A DNA stretch of 64,000 nt. It comes from Thiohalobacter sp. (GTDB lineage: Bacteria > Pseudomonadota > Gammaproteobacteria > Thiohalobacterales > Thiohalobacteraceae). Numbering within the stretch: the first letter of the stretch is position 1; every line of letters begins with the position of its first letter. The stretch covers positions 62,001-126,000 of the forward strand of contig NZ_JALTON010000037.1 of assembly GCF_027000115.1 (NCBI RefSeq), written 5' to 3'. Below, piece by piece: positions 39,386-49,125 of the stretch. A program made the translations under genes and the position numbers. The notes beneath the pieces are model-generated. The model saw nothing but the letters and a program-made list of their open reading frames with translations, was not told the origin of the DNA and made no database searches.

Positions 39386-39407
39386 AACCCCGGCTGCGGG
39401 GTTTTTT
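39386..39407 (+). terminator. Leader terminator 1 (attenuator) before rimP
   Basis: CCCCG pairs with CGGGG around loop GCTG and is followed by six T, with an upstream AAA. It lies about 55 nt into the transcript, before the first gene, so it probably acts as an attenuator. Confidence 0.75.
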
Positions 39408-39441
39408 GTTATCCGCGGTCGTCAGGCGGAACTTCGTGGGT

Positions 39442-39461
39442 GGGCCTTGGGCCCTTTTTTT
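39442..39461 (+). terminator. Leader terminator 2 (attenuator) before rimP
   Basis: GGGCC pairs with GGCCC around a 3-nt loop (TTG), followed by seven T. It ends only 15 nt before the rimP ATG. Together with the first hairpin it gives two tandem terminators in the leader. Confidence 0.65.
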
Positions 39462-39476
39462 GTTTGCAGTGCCGTG

Positions 39477-39935
39477 ATGGTCAAGGAACCCTTCAACCTG
39501 CGCGAGTTGCTGGAACCCGCGATTCACGCCCTGGGATGCGAGCTGGTGGGGGTCGAGTATCACCCCAGCGGCAGGCACAGCGTGCTGCGCATCTACATAG
39601 ACAGGCCGGAAGGCGTGACCCTGGACGACTGCCAGGCAGTCAGTCATCAGGTGAGCGGCATTCTCGATGTCGAGGATCCGGTGCCGGGACAGTACACCCT
39701 GGAGGTGTCCTCGCCGGGGCTGGACCGGCCGCTGTTCCGGCGCGAGGATTTCGAGCGTTTCTCGGGTGAGGCCGTGCAGCTTCGGATGCAGGTCCCGGTG
39801 GAGGGGCGGCGCAGGTTCAGCGGTACGCTGCGCGGTCTGGCCGATGATGCGGTCGTGATAGAGCTGGACGATGGCGGCGAGATACGTCTGCCGCTGGAAC
39901 AGGTGGAACAGGCGCGACTGCGGCCTGAGTGGTAA
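39477..39935 (+). CDS. rimP: Ribosome maturation factor RimP
   Basis: RimP is needed for maturation of the 30S subunit. The 152 residues show the two-domain layout, with LVGVEYHPSGRHSVLRIYID, VTLDDCQAVSHQVSGILD, and the core SSPGLDRPLFRREDFERF. The ATG at 39477 fits family starts; no strong Shine-Dalgarno is visible because the terminator U-tract lies just upstream. It is the first gene of the rimP-nusA-infB-rbfA-truB-rpsO-pnp cluster. Confidence 0.95.
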   Translation: MVKEPFNLRELLEPAIHALGCELVGVEYHPSGRHSVLRIYIDRPEGVTLDDCQAVSHQVSGILDVEDPVPGQYTLEVSSPGLDRPLFRREDFERFSGEAVQLRMQVPVEGRRRFSGTLRGLADDAVVIELDDGGEIRLPLEQVEQARLRPEW

Positions 39936-40001
39936 GCGATTTCAATGACCCGACAAGGGTGAACTTTCGACTGGCGATCGGGTAGTCGGAGAGCGGTAGT
40001 G

Positions 40002-41507
40002 ATGAACAAAGAGATTCTGATGGTGGTGGACGCCGTTTCCAACGAGAAGGGCGTCGACAAGGAAGTGATCTTCGAGGCGATCGAGGCGGCACTGGCCTCG
40101 GCGACGCGCAAGCGCCATGGCGGCGAGATCGACGCGCGAGTGAAGATCGACCGCGAGACAGGCGACTACGAGACCTTCCGCCGCTGGCTGGTGGTGGACG
40201 ACGAGGACGAGAACTTCGAGTCGCCCGAGCGTCAGGTGCTCTATACGCGTGCCCAGCAGCTCAAGCCGGGCATCCAGGTCGGTGAGTACATCGAGGAGCC
40301 GATCGAATCCGTCGAATTCGGTCGCATCGCGGCCCAGACCGCCAAGCAGGTCATCGTGCAGAAGGTGCGCGAGGCCGAGCGCGAACAGGTGGTCGAGGCC
40401 TACAAGGATCGCCAGGGCGAGCTGGTCACCGGCATCGTCAAGCGCGTCGATCGCGGCAACGTGTTTCTGGACCTGGGCGGCAACGCCGAGGCCTTCATCC
40501 CGCGCGAGGAAATGATACCGCGCGAGTCCGTGCGCCCCGGCGATCGCCTGCGTGGCTGGCTCAAGGAAGTGCGTTCCGAGCCGCGCGGACCGCAGCTCTT
40601 TGTCAGCCGCACCGCGCCCGAGTTCCTGATCGAGCTGTTCAAGCTCGAGGTGCCGGAGGTCGGGCAGGACCTGATCGAGATCCTGGGCGCCGCCCGCGAT
40701 CCGGGCATGCGCGCCAAGATCGCCGTGCGTTCGCTGGATCCGCGCATCGATCCGGTCGGTGCCTGCGTCGGCATGCGCGGTTCGCGGGTACAGGCTGTCT
40801 CCAATGAGCTGGCCGGAGAGCGCATCGACATCATTTTGTATGACGACAACCCGGCCCAGTTCGTGATCAACGCCATGTCGCCGGCCGAGGTGGTCTCTAT
40901 CGTGGTCGACGAGGATGCGCACAGCATGGATATCGCGGTGGCCGAGGAACAACTGTCACAGGCCATCGGCCGCGGTGGTCAGAACATCCGCCTGGCCAGC
41001 CAGTTGACGGGCTGGACACTGAATGTGATGACCGTGGCCGAAATGGAGGAGAAGGCCGAGCGCGAGGCGCAGGAGCTGCAGCAGATGTTCATGGAACAGC
41101 TCGACGTGGACGAGGAGGTGGCTGCCATCCTGGTGCAGGAGGGTTTCTCCAGCATTGAGGAAGTGGCCTACGTGCCGGCCGCCGAGCTGCTGGAGGTCGA
41201 GGAATTCGACGAGGGCATTGTCGAGGAGCTGCGCGGGCGGGCACGTGACGTGCTGCTGACCCGCGCCATCCAGAGCGAGGAGCAGCTGGCCGAGGTCGCG
41301 CCGGCCCAGGATCTGCTGGAGCTGGAAGGCATGGATCGGGATCTGGCCTACAAGCTGGCCGCGCGCGGCGTGGTGACCCAGGAAGACCTGGCGGAACTCG
41401 CGGTCGATGAACTCATGGAAGTGGAAGGAATGGACGAAGAGCGTGCTGCGCAGTTGATCATGGCGGCACGGGCGCCCTGGTTTGCCGAGGAACAGCAGAG
41501 CAGCTGA
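40002..41507 (+). CDS. nusA: Transcription termination/antitermination factor NusA
   Basis: NusA binds RNA polymerase and modulates pausing, intrinsic termination and antitermination. In order: N-terminal RNAP-binding domain ([18 protein letters not shown]), S1 domain (about 135-200), KH1 and KH2 domains ([31 protein letters not shown]), and two C-terminal acidic repeats found in gammaproteobacterial NusA ([15 protein letters not shown] and [16 protein letters not shown]). Length is 501 residues. ATG 40002 is preferred over the adjacent GTG. Confidence 0.97.
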   Translation: MNKEILMVVDAVSNEKGVDKEVIFEAIEAALASATRKRHGGEIDARVKIDRETGDYETFRRWLVVDDEDENFESPERQVLYTRAQQLKPGIQVGEYIEEPIESVEFGRIAAQTAKQVIVQKVREAEREQVVEAYKDRQGELVTGIVKRVDRGNVFLDLGGNAEAFIPREEMIPRESVRPGDRLRGWLKEVRSEPRGPQLFVSRTAPEFLIELFKLEVPEVGQDLIEILGAARDPGMRAKIAVRSLDPRIDPVGACVGMRGSRVQAVSNELAGERIDIILYDDNPAQFVINAMSPAEVVSIVVDEDAHSMDIAVAEEQLSQAIGRGGQNIRLASQLTGWTLNVMTVAEMEEKAEREAQELQQMFMEQLDVDEEVAAILVQEGFSSIEEVAYVPAAELLEVEEFDEGIVEELRGRARDVLLTRAIQSEEQLAEVAPAQDLLELEGMDRDLAYKLAARGVVTQEDLAELAVDELMEVEGMDEERAAQLIMAARAPWFAEEQQSS

Positions 41508-41533
41508 GCGGAATCTTCGGGAGAAGAGAGATT

Positions 41534-44071
41534 ATGGCGGAAGTAACGGTTAAGCAATTCGCAGAGGTGGTGGGCATTCCGGTCGACAAGCTGATCAGTC
41601 AGCTTGGCGATGCGGGCATTTCCGTGGGCGGCGCCGACGATACCATCACCGATGACGAAAAGATGGAATTGCTGACCTACCTGCGCAGGAGCCACGGCAA
41701 GCAGGCGGCACCGGTCGCCGAGCCGAAGAAGATCACGCTCAAGCGCAAGATGCACAGCGAGCTGAAGGTGTCCGTATCCCAGGGTCGGCAGACGGCGACC
41801 AAGACGGTGACCGTCGAGGTGCGCAAGAAGCGCACCTACGTCAAGCGCAGCGCGGTGCTCGAGGAAGAGGCCAGGCGTGCCGAGGAAGAGGCCGCGCGCC
41901 GCGCCCGGGAGGAGGCTGCGCAGGAAGAGGCCCGCCGTGCGCTGGAGGAAAAGCGTAAGGCGAAGGAGGCCGAGGCCAGGGCGGCCGAGGAAGAGGAAGC
42001 ACGCCGCCGCGCCGAGGAAGAGGCCGCGCGTCGCCAGGAGCTGGAGAAGCGCCTGGCCGAGGAAAAGGCACGTCTCGCTGCCGAGGAAGAGGCCAAGCGC
42101 AAGGCCGAGCAGGAGGCCGCCGCCCAGCGCGAGCAGGCCGGGCGCAAGCCGGGCAAGGGTCGTCGTGACGAGGGCGAGGGCCGCAAGGGTCGCTATGGCC
42201 GCGAGGAACTGCACGTTGCCGCCGACAAGAGCGGGCGGCGGCGCAAGAAGAAGGGCCGTACCCGTGACGTGTCGCTGCAGGCGACGGAGCGCCATGGCTT
42301 TGCCAAGCCGACGGCGCCGGTGGTGCGGGAGGTGGCCATCCCCGAGACCATCAAGGTTTCCGAGCTGGCCCAGAAGATGTCGATCAAGGCGGCCGAGCTG
42401 ATCAAGGAACTCATGAAGCTCGGCATCATGGCCACCATCAACGAGGTGCTGGACCAGGAGACCGCCGTGCTGGTGGTCGAGGAGCTGGGGCACAAGGCCA
42501 AGCCGCTCAAGGAAAACGAGCTGGAAGAGGATCTGGTGGTCACCGAGGTCGAGGGCGAGAAGGTGCCGCGTCCGCCGGTGGTCACCATCATGGGCCATGT
42601 CGATCACGGCAAGACCTCGCTGCTGGACTACATTCGTCGTGCCAAGGTGGCGGCGGGCGAGGCCGGCGGCATCACCCAGCACATCGGCGCCTATCACGTC
42701 GATACCCCCAAGGGCACCGTGACCTTCCTCGACACGCCCGGCCACGCGGCCTTCACCGCGATGCGCGCGCGCGGTGCCCAGGTCACCGATATCGTGGTGC
42801 TGGTGGTGGCCGCCGACGACGGCGTGATGCCGCAGACAGAGGAGGCCATTCAGCATGCCAAGGCCGCCGGGGTGCCGCTGGTGGTGGCGGTGAACAAGAT
42901 CGACAAGCCCGAGGCCGATCCCGACCGGGTGAAGAACGAGCTGGCGCAGCGCGAGGTCATCCCCGAGGACTGGGGCGGTGACACCCAGTTCGTGCATGTC
43001 TCCGCCAAGACCGGCGAGGGTGTCGACGAGCTGCTCGATGCCATTCTGCTCCAGTCAGAGGTGATGGAACTCACCGCCGTCAAGGATTGCCCGGCGACCG
43101 GCGTGATCATCGAATCCAGCCTCGACAAGGGCCGGGGACCGGTCGCGACCGTGCTGGTGCGCAACGGCGTGCTCCACAAGGGCGACATCATCCTCAGCGG
43201 TCGAGAATACGGTCGCGTGCGTGCCATGTTCGACGAGAACGGCAAGCCCATCGAGGAAGCCGGGCCGGCCATGCCGGCGCTGGTGCTCGGCCTGTCGGGC
43301 ACACCCAACGCCGGCGACGAGGTGGTGGTGGTCAACGACGAACGCAAGGCGCGCGAGGTTGCGCTGTTCCGCCAGGGCAAGTACCGCGATCACCGCCTGG
43401 CGCGTCAGAAGCAGGCCAAGCTCGAGGAAATGTTCTCGCAGATGACCGAGGGCGAGGTTGCCGAGCTGAATCTGGTGGTCAAGGCCGATGTGCAGGGCAG
43501 CCTGGAGGCACTGCGCGACGCACTGACCAAGCTGTCCACCGACGAGGTGCGGGTGAAGGTCGTGGCCGGCGGTGTCGGCGGCATCACCGAATCCGACGTC
43601 AACCTGGCTCTGGCCTCGAAAGCCATCGTCATCGGCTTCAACGTGCGCGCCGATGCCGCGGCACGGCGGTTGGCAGAGGAACAGGGTCTGGACCTGCGCT
43701 ACTACAGTGTCATCTACAACGTCATCGACGACGTCAAGCAGGCGATCTCCGGCATGTTGTCGCCGGAGGTTCGCGAGGAAATCATCGGCCTGGCCGAGGT
43801 GCGCGACGTGTTCCGCTCGTCCAAGCTCGGCGCCATCGCCGGCTGCATGGTGGTGGAGGGCGTGGTGCGCCGCAACGCGCCCATCCGCGTGCTGCGCGAC
43901 AATGTCGTCATATTCGAGGGCGAGCTGGAGTCCCTGCGCCGGCACAAGGACGACGTCAACGAGGTGCGCGCCGGTACCGAGTGCGGCATCGGCGTGAAGG
44001 ATTACAACGACGTCAAGGCCGGCGACCAGATCGAGGTCTTCGAGCGCAAGGAGGTGGCGCGGACCCTCTGA
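41534..44071 (+). CDS. infB: Translation initiation factor IF-2
   Basis: IF-2 is the GTPase that recruits fMet-tRNA to the 30S subunit. The 845 residues begin with the IF2_N domain ([18 protein letters not shown]), then a long charged Ala/Glu/Arg-rich coiled segment (about 110-240), a second IF2_N ([20 protein letters not shown]) and the G domain with [17 protein letters not shown] and NKID. The C-terminal domains that bind fMet follow. Neighbouring nusA and rbfA are conserved. Confidence 0.97.
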   Translation: MAEVTVKQFAEVVGIPVDKLISQLGDAGISVGGADDTITDDEKMELLTYLRRSHGKQAAPVAEPKKITLKRKMHSELKVSVSQGRQTATKTVTVEVRKKRTYVKRSAVLEEEARRAEEEAARRAREEAAQEEARRALEEKRKAKEAEARAAEEEEARRRAEEEAARRQELEKRLAEEKARLAAEEEAKRKAEQEAAAQREQAGRKPGKGRRDEGEGRKGRYGREELHVAADKSGRRRKKKGRTRDVSLQATERHGFAKPTAPVVREVAIPETIKVSELAQKMSIKAAELIKELMKLGIMATINEVLDQETAVLVVEELGHKAKPLKENELEEDLVVTEVEGEKVPRPPVVTIMGHVDHGKTSLLDYIRRAKVAAGEAGGITQHIGAYHVDTPKGTVTFLDTPGHAAFTAMRARGAQVTDIVVLVVAADDGVMPQTEEAIQHAKAAGVPLVVAVNKIDKPEADPDRVKNELAQREVIPEDWGGDTQFVHVSAKTGEGVDELLDAILLQSEVMELTAVKDCPATGVIIESSLDKGRGPVATVLVRNGVLHKGDIILSGREYGRVRAMFDENGKPIEEAGPAMPALVLGLSGTPNAGDEVVVVNDERKAREVALFRQGKYRDHRLARQKQAKLEEMFSQMTEGEVAELNLVVKADVQGSLEALRDALTKLSTDEVRVKVVAGGVGGITESDVNLALASKAIVIGFNVRADAAARRLAEEQGLDLRYYSVIYNVIDDVKQAISGMLSPEVREEIIGLAEVRDVFRSSKLGAIAGCMVVEGVVRRNAPIRVLRDNVVIFEGELESLRRHKDDVNEVRAGTECGIGVKDYNDVKAGDQIEVFERKEVARTL

Positions 44072-44098
44072 GGCCCGCCCACCGCCGCGGACAGGCCC

Positions 44099-44473
44099 AT
44101 GCCGAGAGACTATCCCCGCACCCGCCGTGTTGGCGAGCAGTTGCGCCGCGAGCTGTCGGAACTGATCCGCGACGAGCTCAAGGATCCGCGGCTGGGCATG
44201 GTGACGGTGTCCGACGTCGAGGTTTCGCGCGATCTGGCGCATGCGCGTGTCTATGTCACCGTGCTCGGCGACCAGGTCGCCCGCAAGGAGAGCCTCGCCG
44301 CCCTGCGCAGCGCGGCCGGGTTTCTGCGTCGGGCGCTGGGCCAGCGCATGAAGCTGCGCACCGTGCCCGAGCTGCGCTTCCTCTACGACGAATCCATCGA
44401 GGAAGGCAGCCGGCTGGACGCCCTGATCGATGCCGCCCTGGCCGAGGATGCGGCCAAGCGCCGTCCCGAGTGA
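44099..44473 (+). CDS. rbfA: Ribosome-binding factor A
   Basis: RbfA is a single KH-like domain protein that matures the 16S rRNA 5' end and 30S subunits. Family motifs in 124 residues are RTRRVGEQLRRELSELIRDE, LKDPRLGMVTVSDVEVSRDL and PELRFLYDESIEEGSRL. It lies between infB and truB as in most gammaproteobacteria. Confidence 0.96.
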   Translation: MPRDYPRTRRVGEQLRRELSELIRDELKDPRLGMVTVSDVEVSRDLAHARVYVTVLGDQVARKESLAALRSAAGFLRRALGQRMKLRTVPELRFLYDESIEEGSRLDALIDAALAEDAAKRRPE

Positions 44474-44520
44474 AGGTGACCATCCCAGTTTCCCGTCAGT
44501 TTCCGAGGTAAGCAGCGAAC

Positions 44521-45441
44521 ATGGCACGTCGACGCCAGAAGGGCCGGAGTGTCAACGGCATCCTGCTGTTGGACAAGCCGGAGGGCATTACATCGAACGA
44601 GGCGCTGCAGGTGGTCAAGCACCTGTACAACGCGCGCAAGGCCGGCCACACCGGGAGCCTGGACCCGCTGGCCAGCGGGCTGCTGCCCATCTGTCTGGGC
44701 GAGGCCACCAAGGTATCCGGTTTCCTGCTGGATGCGGACAAGCACTACCGGGTCCGCTGTCGGCTGGGCGAGCGCACCACCACTGGCGACGCCGAGGGGG
44801 AGGTGGTGGAGACGCGGCCGGTCGAGGGCGTGGACGAGGCCCGGCTGCGCGAGGTGCTGGGCGGCTTCCTCGGCGAGATCGAGCAGGTTCCGCCCATGTA
44901 TTCGGCGGTCAAGCATCAGGGCCAGCGCCTGTACAAGCTGGCGCGGGAGGGCAAGGAGGTCGAGCGCGAGCCGCGCAAGGTGACCATCCATCGCCTGGAG
45001 CTGACCGGCTTCGAGCCGCCGTTCTTCGATATCGATGTCCACTGCAGCAAGGGCACCTATATTCGCACCCTGGCCGAGGACATCGGCGAGGCCCTGGGCT
45101 GTGGCGCCCACGTGGCCGCCCTGCGCCGAACCGGCGTCGGTCCCTACGACGGCAGCCACATGATTCCGCTGGAAGAATTACGGCGGCTGGCGAAATCCGG
45201 CGGGCACGCCGCGCTCGACGAGCGGCTGCTGCCGATCGAGAGCGCCCTGACCCAGTGGCCGGACGTGCAGCTCAACAGCGACGCCGCCTTCTACGTCCGC
45301 CAGGGGCAGCCGGTGCAGGTGCCGCGCGCGCCCACGAGCGGCTGGGTGCGGCTGTACGAGGGCGAGGGTCGCTTCCTGGGCATGGGCCAGATCCTCGACG
45401 ACGGCCGGGTGGCCCCCAAGCGCCTGATGAACGCCCGCTGA
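44521..45441 (+). CDS. truB: tRNA pseudouridine-55 synthase TruB
   Basis: TruB makes pseudouridine 55 in the T-loop of tRNAs. The catalytic motif [21 protein letters not shown] with the active Asp is at residues about 40-60. Other family features are [33 protein letters not shown] and [15 protein letters not shown]. Length is 306 residues. Start ATG 44521 follows GAGGTAAGC. Confidence 0.97.
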   Translation: MARRRQKGRSVNGILLLDKPEGITSNEALQVVKHLYNARKAGHTGSLDPLASGLLPICLGEATKVSGFLLDADKHYRVRCRLGERTTTGDAEGEVVETRPVEGVDEARLREVLGGFLGEIEQVPPMYSAVKHQGQRLYKLAREGKEVEREPRKVTIHRLELTGFEPPFFDIDVHCSKGTYIRTLAEDIGEALGCGAHVAALRRTGVGPYDGSHMIPLEELRRLAKSGGHAALDERLLPIESALTQWPDVQLNSDAAFYVRQGQPVQVPRAPTSGWVRLYEGEGRFLGMGQILDDGRVAPKRLMNAR

Positions 45442-45457
45442 GGCCCGCTGGAAAATC

Positions 45458-45486
45458 TTGTTCCGCCGGGGGTGGGCGGCTACAAT
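45458..45486 (+). promoter_or_regulatory. Sigma-70 promoter of rpsO
   Basis: TTGTTC (45458-45463), a 17-bp spacer and TACAAT (45481-45486), between truB and rpsO. An internal promoter at this place is also known in E. coli, where rpsO-pnp has its own start. Confidence 0.68.
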
Positions 45487-45541
45487 ATGCCGCTTTGAAA
45501 TCCGGGGCTTGCGACTGGCCCCCTCTGGGAGTAACCGAAAG

Positions 45542-45811
45542 ATGTCTCTGACTGCAGAACAGAAAGGCGAGATCGTCAAGAATTATCAGCTGGCGCCCGG
45601 TGATACCGGTTCGCCCGAGGTGCAGGTCGCACTGCTGACCGCACGCATCCAGCACCTGACCGACCACTTCGCGACCCACAAGCAGGATTTCCATTCCCGC
45701 CGCGGTCTCCTGCGTCTGGTCAACCAGCGCCGCAAGCTGCTGGACTACCTCAAGCGCAAGGATTCCAGGCGCTACCAGGATCTCATCGCCCGCCTCGGCC
45801 TGCGTCGCTGA
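45542..45811 (+). CDS. rpsO: 30S ribosomal protein S15
   Basis: S15 (89 residues) binds 16S rRNA early in 30S assembly at the platform. The sequence shows [40 protein letters not shown] and [17 protein letters not shown]. In E. coli S15 also represses its own translation; a comparable leader (about 50 nt) is present here but no pseudoknot was established. pnp follows 64 bp later. Confidence 0.98.
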   Translation: MSLTAEQKGEIVKNYQLAPGDTGSPEVQVALLTARIQHLTDHFATHKQDFHSRRGLLRLVNQRRKLLDYLKRKDSRRYQDLIARLGLRR

Positions 45812-45875
45812 TCGACGCGGCAACCGGGCGCTGCGTCCCGCCGCGCACTCATCAGGCAAGGAACAGGAAATCACC

Positions 45876-47972
45876 GTGAAGCTCGAGCCTATCAAGAAGT
45901 CCTTCAAGTTCGGTGACCACACGGTCACGCTGGAAACCGGAGAAATCGCCCGCCAGGCCACTGGCGCCGTGCTGGTCAACATGGACGACACCGTCGTCCT
46001 GGTCACGGCAGTCGGCATGAAGAAGGCGGCGGAAGGTCGCGACTTCTTCCCGCTCACGGTCGATTACCAGGAACGCACCTACTCGGCCGGCAAGATCCCC
46101 GGCGGCTTCTTCCGCCGCGAGGGCCGACCCAGTGAAAACGAGATCCTGGTTTCCCGCCTGATCGATCGCCCCATCCGTCCGCTGTTTCCCAAGGGCTTCA
46201 CCAACGAAGTCCAGATCATCGCCACCGTCAAGTCGCTCAATCCCGAGGTCGATCCCGACATCCCGGCGCTGCTGGGGGCCTCGGCGGCCCTGGCCATCTC
46301 CGGCATGCCCTTCAACGGCCCCGTCGGTGCGGCCCGGGTCGGCTACGCCGACGGCAACTACATTCTCAATCCCACCAAGACCCAGCTCGAGACCTCCCAG
46401 CTCGATCTGGTCGTCGCGGGCACCGAGAGCGCGGTGCTGATGGTGGAGTCCGAGGCGAAGGAGCTGCCCGAGGATGTGATGCTGGGCGCGGTGATGTTCG
46501 GTCACGAGGCCTTCCAGGCCGCCATCAAGGCCATCAACGAGCTGAAGGCCGAGGCCGGCAAGCCGGCCTGGGACTGGCAGGCGCCGGAGGCCGACACCGC
46601 GCTGGCCGATGCCGTGGCCGCCGCCGGCGAGGCCGCCATCACCGAGGCCTACCAGATCGCGGACAAGCAGGACCGCTATGCGCGGCTGGACGCCATTCGC
46701 GACGAAATCACGGACAAACTCAGCGCCGAGGAAGCCGATCCCCGGTTTGAGCCGGAGGCCGTCCGCAGCGCCATCGAGTCGCTGGAAAAGCGCATCGTCC
46801 GCGGCCGCATCCTGGCAGGCGAAAAGCGCATCGACGGCCGCGACACCCGCACGGTGCGGCCTATCCATATTCGTACCGGCGTGCTGCCGCGCGTGCACGG
46901 TTCGGCGTTGTTCACCCGTGGCGAGACGCAGGCACTGGTCATCACCACCTTGGGTACGGCACGGGACGCACAGATCATCGATGCCATCCAGGGCGAGCGG
47001 CGTGAGCACTTCATGCTGCATTACAACTTCCCGCCCTTCTGCGTGGGCGAGACCGGCCGCGTGGGCAGTCCCAAGCGCCGCGAGATCGGCCACGGTCGCC
47101 TGGCCAAGCGCGGTGTCGCCGCGGTCATGCCCAGCGAGGAAGAGTTCCCCTACAGCATTCGCGTGGTGTCGGAGATCACCGAATCCAACGGTTCCAGCTC
47201 CATGGCCTCGGTCTGCGGCAGCTCGCTGTCGATGATGGATGCCGGTGTGCCGCTGAAGGCGCCAGTGGCCGGTGTGGCCATGGGCCTGATCAAGGAGGGC
47301 GACAAGTTCGCCGTGCTCACCGACATCATGGGCGACGAGGATCACCTCGGCGACATGGACTTCAAGGTGGCTGGTACCAGCGATGGCGTGACCGCGCTGC
47401 AGATGGACATCAAGATCGACGGCATCACCAGGGAAATCATGCAGACCGCGCTGGCCCAGGCCAACGAGGCGCGCATGCATATCCTCGGCGAGATGAACAA
47501 GGTCATCTCCGCGCCGCGCCAGACCATGTCGGACTATGCGCCGCGTTACATCACCTTCAAGATCAATCCCGATCGCATCCGCGACGTGATCGGCAAGGGT
47601 GGCGCGACCATTCGTTCGATTACCGAGGAAACGGGTACCAGCATCGACATCTCCGACGACGGCATGGTCAAGATCGCCTCCGTGGATGCCGCCGCCGGCG
47701 AGGCCGCGCGCAAGCGTGTGGAGGAGCTGACCGCGGACGTCGAGGTGGGCAAGGTCTACGAGGGCAAGGTTGCCAAGCTCATGGACTTCGGTGCCTTCGT
47801 GACCATCCTGCCCGGCAAGGACGGGCTGGTGCACATCTCGCAGATTTCCGACGAGCGGGTGCAGAACGTCAGCGACAAGCTGTCGGAAGGCGACATCGTC
47901 AAGGTGAAGGTGCTGGAGGTCGACAAGCAGGGCCGCATCCGCCTGAGCATGAAGGCGGTGGATCAGTCCTGA
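45876..47972 (+). CDS. pnp: Polyribonucleotide nucleotidyltransferase (PNPase)
   Basis: PNPase is a trimeric 3'-5' phosphorolytic exoribonuclease and part of the RNA degradosome. It contains two RNase PH domains ([36 protein letters not shown] and the catalytic [20 protein letters not shown] region), a KH domain ([16 protein letters not shown]) and a C-terminal S1 domain (about 620-690). Length is 698 residues. The GTG start (45876) follows AAGGAA. Confidence 0.97.
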   Translation: MKLEPIKKSFKFGDHTVTLETGEIARQATGAVLVNMDDTVVLVTAVGMKKAAEGRDFFPLTVDYQERTYSAGKIPGGFFRREGRPSENEILVSRLIDRPIRPLFPKGFTNEVQIIATVKSLNPEVDPDIPALLGASAALAISGMPFNGPVGAARVGYADGNYILNPTKTQLETSQLDLVVAGTESAVLMVESEAKELPEDVMLGAVMFGHEAFQAAIKAINELKAEAGKPAWDWQAPEADTALADAVAAAGEAAITEAYQIADKQDRYARLDAIRDEITDKLSAEEADPRFEPEAVRSAIESLEKRIVRGRILAGEKRIDGRDTRTVRPIHIRTGVLPRVHGSALFTRGETQALVITTLGTARDAQIIDAIQGERREHFMLHYNFPPFCVGETGRVGSPKRREIGHGRLAKRGVAAVMPSEEEFPYSIRVVSEITESNGSSSMASVCGSSLSMMDAGVPLKAPVAGVAMGLIKEGDKFAVLTDIMGDEDHLGDMDFKVAGTSDGVTALQMDIKIDGITREIMQTALAQANEARMHILGEMNKVISAPRQTMSDYAPRYITFKINPDRIRDVIGKGGATIRSITEETGTSIDISDDGMVKIASVDAAAGEAARKRVEELTADVEVGKVYEGKVAKLMDFGAFVTILPGKDGLVHISQISDERVQNVSDKLSEGDIVKVKVLEVDKQGRIRLSMKAVDQS

Positions 47973-47997
47973 CGGTCGGCTCATGCCGGAGACGACA

Positions 47998-48025
47998 AAA
48001 AGGGGAGCCTTGGGGCTCCCTTTTT
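47998..48025. terminator. Bidirectional terminator between pnp and cbbR
   Basis: GGGAGCC pairs with GGCTCCC around a 4-nt loop, flanked by AAAA on the left and TTTTT on the right. It can therefore end both pnp (plus) and the convergent cbbR (minus). Confidence 0.9.
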
Positions 48026-48035
48026 CGTTGTGCTC

Positions 48036-48935
48036 CTAACCGAGCCCGCTGGTGACCAGAAAGTCCTGGAAGGCCCTCGCCGCCGCGGTCTGGATCTTTT
48101 TCTCGGGGCGCACCACATACCACTGTCGCTGCAGGGGCAGGCCGACGACGTCGAGCATGGCGATCTCGCCGCTGGCCAGCTCCGCCTGCACCGCGCTCTT
48201 GGAAATGATGGAGATGCCAAGGCCCGCTGCCACGGTCTGCTTGACGGCCTCGTTACTGCCCAGTTCCAGGCGAACGCTGAGCGGCACCTCGTGTTCGAGG
48301 AAGAAGCTCTCGCAGGCCAGCCGCGTGCCCGAACCCTGCTCACGCGCGATGAAGGATTCGCCGCCGAGCTGTTTCGGCCGGATCCGCTTGCGCCCGACCA
48401 GCGGGTGATCGGGGTAGGCTATGGCCACCAGCGGATTCTCCGCGAAGGGTTCGGCAAAGATGCGGGTGCTGTCCGGCGGCTGACCCAGGATGTAGAGATC
48501 GTCTTCGTTGCGACTCAGCCGGTCGAGGATGGCCTCGCGGTTGCCCACGAACAGGGATACGTCCAGGCCCGGATATTCGCGCGAGAATTCGCCGAGCAGG
48601 CGCGGTATGAAGTACTGGGCCGTGGTCAGCGCGGCCAGATGCAGGCTGCCCTTGTGCAGGCCTTCCATGGCAGCGAGATCCTGGGACAGCAGTTCCAGGC
48701 GGTCGAAGATGTCCCGGCAGGCGGCGGCAACCACCTTGCCGGTCTCGGTCAGATAAAGTTGCTTGCCCACCTGCTCGAGCAAGGGTTCACCGACGGCCTC
48801 GGCAAGCTGCTTAACCTGGATGGACACGGCAGGTGGCGTGAGATGCATCGCGCGGGCGGTCTGGGCCACGCTCATGTGGCGCGCGAGGGTATTGAAGATC
48901 TTGAGCTGGTGCAGGGTAGCGTGATGGAGTGACAT
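48036..48935 (-). CDS. cbbR: LysR-type regulator CbbR
   Basis: A 299-residue LysR activator with an N-terminal winged HTH (LHQLKIFNTLARHMSVAQTA, RAMHLTPPAVSIQVKQL) and a two-lobed effector domain (about 95-295). The sequence and its location next to dab, cbbLS and cso genes identify it as CbbR, the regulator of CO2 fixation genes that responds to metabolites of the Calvin cycle or redox state in other species. It is divergent from dabB; paired TTAA dyads lie in front of dabB and of cbbL. Confidence 0.9.
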   Translation of the reverse strand: MSLHHATLHQLKIFNTLARHMSVAQTARAMHLTPPAVSIQVKQLAEAVGEPLLEQVGKQLYLTETGKVVAAACRDIFDRLELLSQDLAAMEGLHKGSLHLAALTTAQYFIPRLLGEFSREYPGLDVSLFVGNREAILDRLSRNEDDLYILGQPPDSTRIFAEPFAENPLVAIAYPDHPLVGRKRIRPKQLGGESFIAREQGSGTRLACESFFLEHEVPLSVRLELGSNEAVKQTVAAGLGISIISKSAVQAELASGEIAMLDVVGLPLQRQWYVVRPEKKIQTAAARAFQDFLVTSGLG

Positions 48936-48954
48936 GGATCGGGTAGTCTGAATA

Positions 48955-49003
48955 TTAATGTGGGATTAAATGATCCCATAAATTTAATTAACTTAAATTT
49001 AAG
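48955..49003. promoter_or_regulatory. Paired TTAA dyads, candidate CbbR sites in the cbbR-dabB gap
   Basis: TTAAT-N5-ATTAA at 48955-48969, and a second TTAA pair (48988-48991 and 48999-49002) that includes the 12-bp palindrome CTTAAATTTAAG (48992-49003). In each dyad TTAA repeats 11 bp apart, and the dyad centres are 33 bp apart. The block is markedly AT-rich within a high-GC region. Confidence 0.6.
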
Positions 49004-49125
49004 TATAGCCTGACGCAGAATGCAAGGCGCCCACGGGGTGGTGTGGCCAATGCAGCCGCCGGCCGGTGTGGACCGCATGCGCAGAATCTGCGGCCAGCGG
49101 CAGCGGGTGCCTGGAGGGGACACCT

